Below are positions 48,924 to 58,120 of a stretch of 64,000 bases of DNA, piece by piece. The stretch spans positions 930,001 to 994,000 of the forward strand of contig NZ_CP015164.1 of NCBI RefSeq assembly GCF_001766235.1, in the 5' to 3' direction. The stretch is from Acetobacter ascendens. Its GTDB lineage: Bacteria; Pseudomonadota; Alphaproteobacteria; Acetobacterales; Acetobacteraceae. Under the pieces are notes generated by a model that ran no database searches, was not told the origin of the DNA, and saw nothing but the letters and a program-made list of their open reading frames with translations. The position numbers and the translations under genes are program-made. Within the stretch, counting starts at the first letter, position 1, and each line of letters opens with the position of its first letter.

Positions 48924-49730
48924 TGCACAGCCTTATATTTTTGTTTTTCATCAAAAATGAGCAAGTAAAAAGCTGGTAAGGAAAGAAGAGTGAGAAATGT
49001 AGCAACACTCAGCCCGCCGATCATCACTATGGCCATAGGCCCCCAAAAAATATTGAATGCCAAAGGAATGAAGGCAAAAACAGAGGCCAAGGCCGTAAGT
49101 ATAACAGGGCGCGCACGCAATATTGTCGCGTCAATAACAGAGTTATTTAAGGTTGATCCGTGGTGTTTGTTATATTCTATTTGATCAACCAATAATATGG
49201 TATTGCGCATAATCATGCCAGATAAAGCAATTAAGCCTAACAAAGCAACAAAACCAAATGGTGCATTAAAGATAAGTAAAGCCAATACGGCACCTATCAG
49301 ACCTAAAAAGCTGGAGCATAAAACCAGTATAACACGGCTGAATTTTTGCAATTGCAGCATTAAGATAAGCAACATAATGCCTATTGTTGGGGGTAATAAA
49401 GCAAATATGGCATCATTTGCTGTTTGAGAAAGCTCCGCGTCTCCTCCTACTTCCACCCTATATCCGTATGGCAGATGTTTTTTTATATTATCTATTTCCT
49501 GTTTTATTTGTTCTACAATTTCCAAAGGTTCAACACCCGGCATGACGTCGGATTGAACTGTTATGCAAGGCTCTCCATTTCTTCTCCATAAGACTGGGAA
49601 AACCTGCTTGATTTCCAAGTTTCCTAATTGGCCTAGAAATACGTTTCCGATCTGTGTTTGTATTGGAAGCAGCGCCCATAATTGCGGATTATGACGGAAT
49701 TTTTCTTCTGCACGAATAAATAATATTCGA
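48920..49730 (-). pseudogene. RND efflux permease, C-terminal fragment
   Basis: About 270 residues from the second half of an AcrB/HAE1-type pump: periplasmic porter residues (LEIKQVFPVLWRRNGEPCITVQSDV, GYRVEVGGDAELS) and then the last membrane block (LLPPTIGIMLLILMLQL, FGFVALLGLIALSGMIMRNTILLVDQIE, ARPVILTALASVFAFIPLAF). The conserved GMIMRN segment is intact. The gene is cut at the TCGA target by IS1380 copy B. The apparent start (ATG 49744, MRNPRR) lies in IS DNA and is artificial. Confidence 0.9.
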
Positions 49731-49921
49731 CGCGGATTTCTCACACTTGAGGCAATTTCGGGTCATTTTGTAGAATTCAGTCATCCCACAGGAGCCCGAT
49801 CTGGAATATTGACGATATTCTGCTTCTGGCGGCGGGTTCTGAACGCAGTGAGGGTGTCACGGCCTGAGAAGGCAGTGTTGGTGGAAGCTATGTGGTCTGT
49901 GCACTGTCTGTTTCTTCAGAT

Positions 49922-51211
49922 GGAGGGTTCGAAAAACCCTCTGGTTTTAGGTCTCTCTGTGTGATTCCCTCTCTTGTGTGATGACTGGAGGAGTGGCTGA
50001 TGACGCAGTCTGGTTTCTTTGATGTTGAAGAGCGGCTTGCTCGGTTGAGTGGGCTTGGTGACCAACTTGAAGCATTTTCCCAGACTGTGGATTTTGAGGT
50101 ATTCCGTCCGGAGCTGAACAAGGCGTTGGCCTATTCAGACAGAAGCAAAGGCGGGCGTCCTCCGTTTGATCCAGTGCTAATGTTCAAAATTCTGGTCATC
50201 CAGACGCTGAACAATTTGTCCGACGAACGGACGGAATACCTGATCAACGACCGCCTGTCCTTCATGCGCTTTCTTGGTCTGGGGCTGTCTGACCGCGTGC
50301 CTGATGCCAAGACCGTCTGGCTGTTTCGTGAGCGTCTGACACAGGCGGGAGCAATTGATGTTTTGTTCAACCGCTTTGATGCGACCCTGCGGAATGCCGG
50401 TTATCTCCCCATGTCAGGTCAGATCCTGGATGCTACACTGGTAGCGGCCCCAAAGCAGCGCAATACCAATGAAGAGAAGGCCGATCTGCGCGAAGGACGG
50501 ATCCCGCAGGATTGGCAGGACAAGCCCTCAAAGCTGTCCCATAAAGATCGTCATGCCCGATGGACATTGAAGTTCACGAAAGCAAAGCGTCAGGATGACG
50601 GGAGTATGCCCGCAACAGATCTGGCCATCCCTTTCTTTGGCTATAAATCGCATGTTTCCATCGACCGGAAATTTCGGCTGATCCGCAAATGGAAAGCGAC
50701 CGATGCAGCGGCCAGCGATGGTGCCAGACTACGCGAGGGCCTGCTGGATAAAACCAATATGGCATCAACAGTCTGGGCGGATACAGCCTACCGCTCAAAA
50801 GCCAATGAGGACTTCATGGACAAGCATGGCTTTGTCTCGAAGGTTCACAGGAAAAAGCCTCATCTCAAGCCGATGCCACGACATATACAGAGATCCAACG
50901 CCGGAAAGTCCGTTATTCGGTCGCGTGTCGAGCATGTTTTTGCCGATCAGAAATCGCAGACAGGACTGTTCATACGAACCGTAGGGATAACCCGAGCCAC
51001 CATGAGGATCGGGCTGGCCAATATCGTCTATAATATGCGCCGCTTTCTCCTCCTGGAGCGGATTAACGCGAGCGCGTAGCAATTCAGGGCATGAGACCCT
51101 CTCTCTGCTCAATACGCAGAGTGAAAATCAGGTCCACGAACCAGCAATCAACTCGCTAAAAACCTGAAATCAGGCAGAAGGGAAATCAATCAACGGTTCT
51201 TCGAACCCTCC
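49922..51211 (+). mobile_element. IS5-family element (1290 bp), copy 2, nested in IS1380 copy B
   Basis: The ends GGAGGGTTCGAA(A/G)AACC are inverted; AGAT is duplicated (49918-49921, 51212-51215). The target overlaps the stop codon of the IS1380 transposase, so that protein is extended by eight residues. Same family as the element at 30696-31987 and also inserted at AGAT. Confidence 0.92.
50000..51079 (+). CDS. IS5-family transposase (359 residues), copy 2
   Basis: Intact DDE transposase, closely related to the copy at 30829-31908. Motifs: GGRPPFDPVLMFKILVIQTL, SGQILDATLVAAPKQRN, VWADTAYRSKANEDFM and VIRSRVEHVFADQKSQ. Differences such as ELNKALAYSD versus DLELALAYSD, and GAIDVLFNRF versus GAIERLFDRF, show the copies have diverged. 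GGAG lies just upstream of ATG 50000. Confidence 0.93.
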   Translation: MTQSGFFDVEERLARLSGLGDQLEAFSQTVDFEVFRPELNKALAYSDRSKGGRPPFDPVLMFKILVIQTLNNLSDERTEYLINDRLSFMRFLGLGLSDRVPDAKTVWLFRERLTQAGAIDVLFNRFDATLRNAGYLPMSGQILDATLVAAPKQRNTNEEKADLREGRIPQDWQDKPSKLSHKDRHARWTLKFTKAKRQDDGSMPATDLAIPFFGYKSHVSIDRKFRLIRKWKATDAAASDGARLREGLLDKTNMASTVWADTAYRSKANEDFMDKHGFVSKVHRKKPHLKPMPRHIQRSNAGKSVIRSRVEHVFADQKSQTGLFIRTVGITRATMRIGLANIVYNMRRFLLLERINASA

Positions 51212-52595
51212 AGATGGCCTGCCGGAGCCTTCGCAATCGTGCATGAGCGAGGGCGAATTCATGCTGACAGGGGAACATGTCCGGCATGGACAGGACAATC
51301 CGACGGACGCTGAGCGTTACACGTGTCGCGATTTTGAGCAGTCGTGCGCGTATGGTGCCACAGGTCGCCGTCTCCAGGCTGGTCTGCCCAAGGGCCATCT
51401 TTTGCAGAGCGGTGAGCAGGACATAGGCTGCGGCCGAGAACCACAGCCGGAGCTGGTTGGCCCGGATGGTGTGGGACGAGGTCCTGTCTGAGAACAGATC
51501 CATCTGGCATTCCTTGATGCGGTTTTCCATATCCCCGCGTGCGCAGTAAATCTGTTCGTAGAGATGGCGGGGGTCGGACATTCCCTGCGGTAGCGTGGTG
51601 ACAATAAAGCGATGATAGCGGTTGCCGTGGCGCCATTCGGCCTTGGCCACGACCCGCCTGCGGCGCGTCCAGCTGTCCTTTGTGATCCAGTCAAAGGAGG
51701 CAAAGCCGCGCGCCGCTTTGCCTGTCGTGGCGGCTTCGTCACGAACCTCAGCGGACAAAGAGGCAATCCGGTCATACAGGCGGGTGTTGCCTGCAAGCCC
51801 GAACAGGAAGTCAACGTGGTTGTCTTCGCACCATGTCATCAGACTGTCCCGGGCGAAACCGCTGTCCCCACGCACCAGGATACGCACCCGGGGCCAGCGG
51901 CTCCTGATCTGCTCCACGATCCGGCGGATGTCTGCCAGTGCTTCCTTCCTCGGGTCCCTGTCTGCCGTGCGCAGGGTAGCGCTGAGGAGATGGTCCCCGC
52001 AGAAGATGTATAACGGCAGATAGCAGTTATGGCCGTAATATCCATGAAAGGCCCGGCCTTCCTGATGGCCATGGATACGGTCATCGGTGGCATCCACATC
52101 CAGAACGATCCGGGCGGGTGCGCGCTCATGCTGGTCCATGAAAAGCGTCACGAACAGGGTAGCCAGGGCCTCATGATCAGCAATGATGCGGCAGTAACGA
52201 TCTGCCTGCTGCCCACTGCGCTCTAGCCGGTTCAGCGTGGATTTTCCTGCCAGTGCCGCACAGTTGGCCCGGCTTCCTGACAGACGTCCCGATACCAGAC
52301 CCATGACAGGATCATGACGTAAAGCGTCATGGTCATTAAGGTCTTCATAGCCCAGTGCCAGGCCCATGATCCGCTGACGGACAAGGTCTTCAACCCGGTA
52401 TTCCACAAAGGCAGGATGCCGCTCATCGCGAAAACAGGCAGCAAAACGGCGACTGAACCCCAGACTATCATCGACCTGCTTTACCAGGATGACACCGCCA
52501 TCCGAACTCATGCGACCCCCGTCAAAACGGGCTACAACACGCCGTCCATAGGAGGCTGGAAATTCATACGCGCCTGCGCTACACTCTGTCTGCAT
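51186..52595 (-). CDS. IS1380-family transposase (copy B), C-terminally extended
   Basis: 469 residues: the normal 461-residue IS1380 transposase plus eight codons (WRVRRTVD) read from the end of the nested IS5-family element, which removed the original stop. DDE motifs are intact (DVDATDDRIHGHQ, VRGDSGFARDS, ARGDMENRIKECQ). The element's own left end is now 1.3 kb further away, which may affect transposition. Confidence 0.9.
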   Translation of the reverse strand: MQTECSAGAYEFPASYGRRVVARFDGGRMSSDGGVILVKQVDDSLGFSRRFAACFRDERHPAFVEYRVEDLVRQRIMGLALGYEDLNDHDALRHDPVMGLVSGRLSGSRANCAALAGKSTLNRLERSGQQADRYCRIIADHEALATLFVTLFMDQHERAPARIVLDVDATDDRIHGHQEGRAFHGYYGHNCYLPLYIFCGDHLLSATLRTADRDPRKEALADIRRIVEQIRSRWPRVRILVRGDSGFARDSLMTWCEDNHVDFLFGLAGNTRLYDRIASLSAEVRDEAATTGKAARGFASFDWITKDSWTRRRRVVAKAEWRHGNRYHRFIVTTLPQGMSDPRHLYEQIYCARGDMENRIKECQMDLFSDRTSSHTIRANQLRLWFSAAAYVLLTALQKMALGQTSLETATCGTIRARLLKIATRVTLSVRRIVLSMPDMFPCQHEFALAHARLRRLRQAIWRVRRTVD

Positions 52596-52689
52596 CGGGT
52601 TTTCTTATAGCTTACGAAAATTTCTTTTACACAAAATAGACTTTTTCATAATCTAACCCGATGTACAACCCTTCTGTGAGATTTCCGCG

Positions 52690-53054
52690 TCGATGAGTAT
52701 CCGCATTAAAAACTGTCCCTACCGTCTCTCCCGAAAGAAAAGCCTGCATTTGTTGTGCAATAGCAATACGGTTACTTTCAAAGTGAACAATTTTTCCTGC
52801 ATCCAAATTGAATAATTCTGAGATTATACGGTTGCCCCAATCAATCTGTACATCAGAGGTGCCGTGTGTATTTTTAAGAATATCTCTTATTTCATGTGAA
52901 ATATTTATAATTTCACCTACATTAGGACCAATAATACGATACTGTACGGGAAAATCTGCGGTTGGCCCCAGGGAGAGCCTTTGCACATGAAGGCTTGCGG
53001 GAATATTACTAGAAAACTCTTTAATATTTTTGAAAAGTTCTTCTCTAGCCTTCA
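52690..53054 (-). pseudogene. RND efflux permease, internal fragment
   Basis: About 120 residues of the porter domain of the same pump: ASLHVQRLSLGPTADFPVQYRIIGPN and GTSDVQIDWGNRIISELF, ending GTVFNADTHR at the TCGA target. Upstream codons (AREELFKNIKEFSSNIP) stay in frame to 53054, where the truncated IS12528 copy begins. The whole N-terminal half of the pump, and any adaptor gene, are missing from the window. Confidence 0.87.
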
Positions 53055-53750
53055 GAGCCCTTTTGGAAATTCGCTATGATAGGTTTTCAAGAGGTTTTGA
53101 GCGTGATTCAAAGGCAGGATGTGGACGCCAGCACAACGAGGCCGCATGGCCGGAATTACACGCAAGACGAAACGCTATCCGTCTGATCTGACAGATGAGG
53201 AATGGGAGCGCATAGCGCCTCTGATGCCCCCTGCGAACCGGCGTGGTCGGAAACGGACAACCGATTTCCGTGAGATCATCAATGCTCTGCGCTATCTCGT
53301 GCGCTCAGGCTGCGGTTGGGAGATGCTTCCGGTTCATTTTGGCCCATGTCAAACGGTTTACTGGTGGTTCCGCAGGCTGATGCGCCGTTTCCTGTTCCAG
53401 ACCATTCATGATGTCTGTCTGATGCTCGATCGTGAAGCGGCAGGATGCGAAACCAGTCCATCGGGTGGTGTCATTGATAGCCAGAGTATCAAGGCACCCC
53501 ACGCAAAGACACGTGGTTATGACGCAGGCAAGAAGATCGTCGGTCGGAAACGTCACATCGCAGTTGATACGGATGGCCGCCTTCTCCTGGTCCAGCTGAC
53601 AACAGCCGATATTTCGGACAGTGCAGGAGGACAGATGATCCTTGATGCCATTCGTAAACGCTGGCCTTGGGTGAAGCACCTGTTTGCCGATGGAGCCTAT
53701 GACCGCCTCCAGTTGATGGATAAGGCCACTTTTCTCGACTTCACAGTCGA
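53055..53750 (+). mobile_element. IS12528-type element, copy 3, truncated
   Basis: It starts with the normal end GAGCCCTTTTGGAAATTC at 53055 but stops after 696 of 905 bp, at an internal TCGA where IS1380 copy C begins. The remaining 3' part and right inverted repeat are absent from the window: the right flank of copy C is unrelated DNA. The sequence differs from copies 1 and 2 at several bases. Confidence 0.9.
53119..53750 (+). pseudogene. IS5-family transposase (IS12528 copy 3), 3'-truncated
   Basis: About 210 of 274 residues remain, ending at FLDFTVD inside the IS1380 junction (the frame runs on to 53793). The first two catalytic Asp regions are kept, but the region with the catalytic Glu (WVVERTFGWMIRW) is lost, so it is inactive. 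It has substitutions against copies 1 and 2 (FGPWQ to FGPCQ; ATGRETS to AAGCETS). Confidence 0.88.
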
Positions 53751-55415
53751 CGCGGATTTCTCACACTTGAGGCAATTTCGGGTCATTTTGTAGAATTCAG
53801 TCATCCCACAGGAGCCCGATCTGGAATATTGACGATATTCTGCTTCTGGCGGCGGGTTCTGAACGCAGTGAGGGTGTCACGGCCTGAGAAGGCAGTGTTG
53901 GTGGAAGCTATGTGGTCTGTGCACTGTCTGTTTCTTCAGATGGCCTGCCGGAGCCTTCGCAATCGTGCATGAGCGAGGGCGAATTCATGCTGACAGGGGA
54001 ACATGTCCGGCATGGACAGGACAATCCGACGGACGCTGAGCGTTACACGTGTCGCGATTTTGAGCAGTCGTGCGCGTATGGTGCCACAGGTCGCCGTCTC
54101 CAGGCTGGTCTGGCCAAGGGCCAGTCTTTGCAGAGCGGTCAGCAGGACATAGGCTGCGGCCGAGAACCACAGCCGGAGCTGGTTGGCCCGGATGGTGTGG
54201 GACGAGGTCCTGTCTGAGAACAGATCCATCTGGCATTCCTTGATGCGGTTTTCCATATCCCCGCGTGCGCAGTAAATCTGTTCGTAGAGATGGCGGGGGT
54301 CGGACATTCCCTGCGGTAGCGTGGTGACAATAAAGCGATGATAGCGGTTGCCGTGGCGCCATTCGGCCTTGGCCACGACCCGCCTGCGGCGCGTCCAGCT
54401 GTCCTTTGTGATCCAGTCAAAGGAGGCGAAACCGCGCGCAGCTCTGCCTGTCGTGGCGGCTTCGTCACGAACCTCAGCGGACAAAGAGGCAATCCGGTCA
54501 TACAGGCGGGTGTTGCCTGCAAGCCCGAACAGGAAGTCAACGTGGTTGTCTTCGCACCATGTCATCAGACTGTCCCGGGCGAAACCGCTGTCCCCACGCA
54601 CCAGGATACGCACCCGGGGCCAGCGGCTCCTGATCTGCTCCACGATCCGGCGGATGTCTGCCAGTGCTTCCTTCCTCGGGTCCCTGTCTGCCGTGCGCAG
54701 GGTAGCGCTGAGGAGATGGTCCCCGCAGAAGACATACAGGGGAAGATAGCAGTTATGGCCGTAATATCCATGAAAGGCGCGGCCTTCCTGATGGCCATGG
54801 ATACGGTCATCGGTGGCATCCACATCCAGAACGATCCGGGCGGGTGCGCGCTCATGCTGGTCCATGAAAAGCGTCACGAACAGGGTAGCCAGGGCCTCAT
54901 GATCAGCAATGATGCGGCAGTAACGATCTGCCTGCTGCCCACTGCGCTCTAGCCGGTTCAGCGTGGATTTTCCTGCCAGTGCCGCACAGTTGGCCCGGCT
55001 TCCTGACAGACGTCCCGATACCAGACCCATGACAGGATCATGACGTAAAGCGTCATGGTCATTAAGGTCTTCATAGCCCAGTGCCAGGCCCATGATCCGC
55101 TGACGGACAAGGTCTTCAACCCGGTATTCCACAAAGGCAGGATGCCGTTCATCGCGAAAACAGGCAGCAAAGCGGCGGCTGAGACCCAGAATGTCATCAG
55201 CCTGCTTCACCAGAATGACGCCCCCATCCGAACTCATGCGACCCCCGTCAAAACGGGCCACAACACGCCGTCCACAGGAGGCTGGAAACTCATACGCGCC
55301 TGCGCTACACTCTGTCTGCATCGGGTTTTCTTATAGCTTACGAAAATTTCTTTTACACAAAATAGACTTTTTCATAATCTAACCCGATGTACAACCCTTC
55401 TGTGAGATTTCCGCG
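53751..55415 (-). mobile_element. IS1380 element, copy C, with mismatched flanks
   Basis: Full 1665 bp with both IS1380 ends. The left flank is TCGA (inside IS12528 copy 3), but the right flank is TTGA (start of the ABC-transporter remnant), so there is no target duplication. The right ~250 bp also carry differences absent from copies A and B. The simplest reading is a hybrid formed by recombination between two IS1380 copies. Confidence 0.92.
53936..55321 (-). CDS. IS1380-family transposase (copy C)
   Basis: 461 residues, DDE motifs intact. Most of the protein follows copies A/B, but the N-terminal part reads VKQADDILGLSRRF, where A and B read VKQVDDSLGFSRRF. This cluster of changes at one end is what a recombinant element would show. 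Confidence 0.92.
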   Translation of the reverse strand: MQTECSAGAYEFPASCGRRVVARFDGGRMSSDGGVILVKQADDILGLSRRFAACFRDERHPAFVEYRVEDLVRQRIMGLALGYEDLNDHDALRHDPVMGLVSGRLSGSRANCAALAGKSTLNRLERSGQQADRYCRIIADHEALATLFVTLFMDQHERAPARIVLDVDATDDRIHGHQEGRAFHGYYGHNCYLPLYVFCGDHLLSATLRTADRDPRKEALADIRRIVEQIRSRWPRVRILVRGDSGFARDSLMTWCEDNHVDFLFGLAGNTRLYDRIASLSAEVRDEAATTGRAARGFASFDWITKDSWTRRRRVVAKAEWRHGNRYHRFIVTTLPQGMSDPRHLYEQIYCARGDMENRIKECQMDLFSDRTSSHTIRANQLRLWFSAAAYVLLTALQRLALGQTSLETATCGTIRARLLKIATRVTLSVRRIVLSMPDMFPCQHEFALAHARLRRLRQAI

Positions 55416-56212
55416 TTGATTACAGCGCCTCTCTTGATGCCTTTTCTGCGCACAAACTTGATGCCGTTATGGCAACAAATGGTGATGCACTGGTAACAGG
55501 CGCAAACGGACACAAGGGTGAGATGATCCTTGTGACAGACTATTCCGATGGCAATGATATGGTGGTGGCTCAGCCGGGCATTACCGATATGCAGGGCCTT
55601 AAGGGGAAGTCTGTCGCGGTTGAAGAAGGATTGGTAGACCATCTTCTTTTGCTTAAAGGTTTAGAAAAATCCGGTATGAGCGAGAAAGATATCAAACTGG
55701 TCAACACCAAAACCAATGAAACACCTCAGGTTCTGGCTTCTGGCGAAGTTGCTGCCGTAGTTGCTTGGCAGCCTAATGCCGGACAAGCCTTACATATGGT
55801 GCCCGGTGCACGCCCAGTGTTTACATCGCACGAAGCGCCCGGCCTGATTTATGATACGATTGTTGTTGATCCACAGTCTTTGCATGATAACCGTGATCAA
55901 TGGCAGCGTCTGGTTGGTGTGTGGGATCATGTTGTAACTTACATTAATGACCCTAAAACGCAGCCCGATGTTCTGCGCATTATGGCAACCCGTACAGGGG
56001 TTTCTCCAGATACTTACAAACGCTTCCTTAAAGGCACGCATCTTCTGACACTTTCAGATGATAAGTCTGTCTTTACAAAAAAGGATGGTCTGGACTCTCT
56101 CTACGGTTCTTCTGCTATCTCTGATGCCTTCAATGTACGTTACGGCGTGTACAAAACGCCACAAAATATAAGCAGCTACATTGATCCATCTTTCGTAAAC
56201 GCCGTGAAATAA
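55416..56212 (+). pseudogene. ABC transporter substrate-binding protein, 5'-truncated (guanidine/urea-carboxylase linked)
   Basis: About 265 residues of a NitT/TauT-like periplasmic binding protein remain in frame from the IS1380 edge (DYSASLDAFSAHKLDAVMATNGD). The signal peptide and first ~80-100 residues are gone. Remaining motifs: MQGLKGKSVAVEEGLVDHLLL, VLASGEVAAVVAWQPNAGQAL and LIYDTIVVDPQSL. An internal ATG (55469) could still start a product, but it would lack export. Family members sit beside urea/guanidine carboxylase genes and are thought to bind a guanidine- or urea-like solute. Confidence 0.85.
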
Positions 56213-56232
56213 GACTGAGGTAGGAGACCGCT

Positions 56233-57195
56233 ATGCAAGGCCTTGCCGCCTCATGGAGATTGTGTGGCCGGACAGACCGAACGGCCCGTGGAGTGTTCGG
56301 TATTCTGGCGGTTCTCCTCCCTTTGCTTACATGGAGCGCTGTAAGCTACCTTCCTTTTGTATGGCATCCGCAAGTGCTCATCACTGATCCTGGTGGAGAG
56401 GATTATCTTGAATCTGGCATGCGGATGAAGCGTGCAGACTTCAACCGCGCTGTGGATGAGATGCGTGCAAAAAAACTGCCTGCTCCACAAGGGATTGCAA
56501 CAAACCCAGTTTATTTCCCATCCCCCGGAGAAGTGCTTTCAGCTTTTGTGCATGCGTTTACTTCTTCGGCTCCAACAGGTGCAGAGCATTCCATCACACA
56601 GGCTTTCGGGCACAGTATTCGGATTATTTTCTGGGGTTTTGTCATATCTTCACTCATTGGTGTGCCGCTGGGTGTGCTGTGTGGTGCCTTACCGGGTATG
56701 GCGCGCCTTATTGAGCCATCTGTAGATTTTTTTCGCTATCTGCCTGCACCTGCCTTTGGTGCGCTCGCTGTTGCTATTCTTGGTATTTACGATGCGCCCA
56801 AGATTGCCATTATTGTTATTGGCACGCTGTTTCAGCAGATCCTTGTGATTGCCAACACAACACGGAAACTGGACTTTGCCCTGATCGAAGCGGCACGCAC
56901 GCTTGGCGCAAGAGGATTACGGCTTCTTTTTCGGGTAGTCATTCCCGGCATTCTGCCCGATCTGTACCGCGATCAGCGCATCCTGCTGGGTTGGGCTTGG
57001 ACGTATCTGATCGTAGCGGAACTGATTGGCACATCCTCTGGCATTACATGGTTTATTACACAACAAGCCCGCTACCAGCATTTTGATAATGTTTATGCCG
57101 CTATGGCTCTTATCGGAATTGTGGGGTTAGGTACAGACATGGTTTTGGGCCTGCTGGCACGTAAATTCTTTACATGGAAAAGGGAGAACGCCTGA
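56233..57195 (+). CDS. ABC transporter permease (guanidine/urea-carboxylase linked)
   Basis: This 320-residue inner-membrane permease of the NitT/TauT type starts at ATG 56233 with AGGAGACC close upstream. One N-terminal helix, a periplasmic loop (~50-120) and then five helices are seen. The EAA loop is IEAARTLGARGLRLLFRVVIPGILPDLY, the contact site for the ATPase. Its stop overlaps the ATPase start (TGATG). With the binding protein truncated, the transporter is probably inactive. Confidence 0.9.
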   Translation: MQGLAASWRLCGRTDRTARGVFGILAVLLPLLTWSAVSYLPFVWHPQVLITDPGGEDYLESGMRMKRADFNRAVDEMRAKKLPAPQGIATNPVYFPSPGEVLSAFVHAFTSSAPTGAEHSITQAFGHSIRIIFWGFVISSLIGVPLGVLCGALPGMARLIEPSVDFFRYLPAPAFGALAVAILGIYDAPKIAIIVIGTLFQQILVIANTTRKLDFALIEAARTLGARGLRLLFRVVIPGILPDLYRDQRILLGWAWTYLIVAELIGTSSGITWFITQQARYQHFDNVYAAMALIGIVGLGTDMVLGLLARKFFTWKRENA

Positions 57196-58109
57196 TGACC
57201 CAAAATTCTCTCCCTGACTACCGCATCTTACCGCCAGATGTGGCCGAGCGCATGGCGCATATCAAACAACGCGAATGTGTGTTGAAAATTGACCATGTCG
57301 GAAAAGTTTTCACCCAAAAGCGGAACCAGACTGTAGCGCTTGAAGACATCAATTTCGATATCCATCGGCGTGAATTTGTATGTGTTGTTGGCCCATCTGG
57401 TTGCGGCAAATCTACACTCATCCGCATTCTTGCCGGGCTGGAAGATACGACATCAGGCCGCATCCTTGTAGATGGAAAACCAGTAAACGGCCCAGGCCCT
57501 GATCGTGGCATGGTGTTTCAGAAATATACGCTTTTCCCGTGGATGGATGTTTGCCGCAATGTGATGTTTGGGATTGAAATGGGCGGAACTTCCAAGGTGG
57601 AAGCACGCCGAGAAGCCATGCAATGGCTCCAAATTGTGGGGCTGGAACAATTTGCCTCATCTTTTCCGCATCAGCTTTCGGGCGGCATGCAACAACGTGT
57701 TGCCATTGTGCGCGCATTGGCCGCACGCCCCCGCGTGCTGCTGATGGATGAATCCTTCAGTGCGCTGGATGCCCAAACACGCCTGAAAATGCAGAATTAT
57801 CTGATGGAGATCTGGCGCAAAATAGACATCACCATTGTTTTTATTACGCATGATCTGGATGAAGCTATTTATCTGGCAGACCGGATACTTGTGCTTAAGC
57901 CTCGTCCGGGCCGGGTAGAGGAAGTTATCGAAGTGCCTCTTTCCCGCCCTCGTCGGGCTACACAGATGACCTCGGACGAATTCCTCGCGACAAAAGCCCA
58001 TCTGGAGGCACTCATTCGCTCCTTTGGTGATAACACCGAGGAAATGGATGAAGGAGAGGAAGATTTTAACATCCCCCTTCTCACCCTCGTAACAGATAAG
58101 GCCGAATAG
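57195..58109 (+). CDS. ABC transporter ATP-binding protein (guanidine/urea-carboxylase linked)
   Basis: 304 residues from ATG 57195 (MTQNSLPDYRILPPD), overlapping the permease stop. Walker A GPSGCGKST, signature LSGGMQQRV, Walker B VLLMDESFSALD (the usual ...DEP is ...DES here) and switch His in VFITHDLDEA are intact. An N-terminal extension of ~30 residues (DVAERMAHIKQRE) precedes the ATPase fold, as in carboxylase-linked members. The next gene starts 11 bases after the stop. Confidence 0.92.
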   Translation: MTQNSLPDYRILPPDVAERMAHIKQRECVLKIDHVGKVFTQKRNQTVALEDINFDIHRREFVCVVGPSGCGKSTLIRILAGLEDTTSGRILVDGKPVNGPGPDRGMVFQKYTLFPWMDVCRNVMFGIEMGGTSKVEARREAMQWLQIVGLEQFASSFPHQLSGGMQQRVAIVRALAARPRVLLMDESFSALDAQTRLKMQNYLMEIWRKIDITIVFITHDLDEAIYLADRILVLKPRPGRVEEVIEVPLSRPRRATQMTSDEFLATKAHLEALIRSFGDNTEEMDEGEEDFNIPLLTLVTDKAE

Positions 58110-58120
58110 GAATAACAATA

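Larger units (their letters stand above)
49731..52689 (-). mobile_element. IS1380 element, copy B, carrying a nested IS5-family element
   Basis: Total length is 2959 bp; removing the 1290-bp nested element and its 4-bp duplication leaves exactly 1665 bp. The ends are the IS1380 repeats, and the flanks are TCGA on both sides (49727-49730, 52690-52693). It splits the RND permease gene; joining across one TCGA gives DTHRILFIRAEEK in frame. So this was a simple insertion, followed by a second hop into the element. Confidence 0.93.

Noticed and set aside
49731..49744. ATG start of the RND permease fragment
   Set aside because: The codons up to the TCGA target come from the IS1380 end, so this is not a native start.
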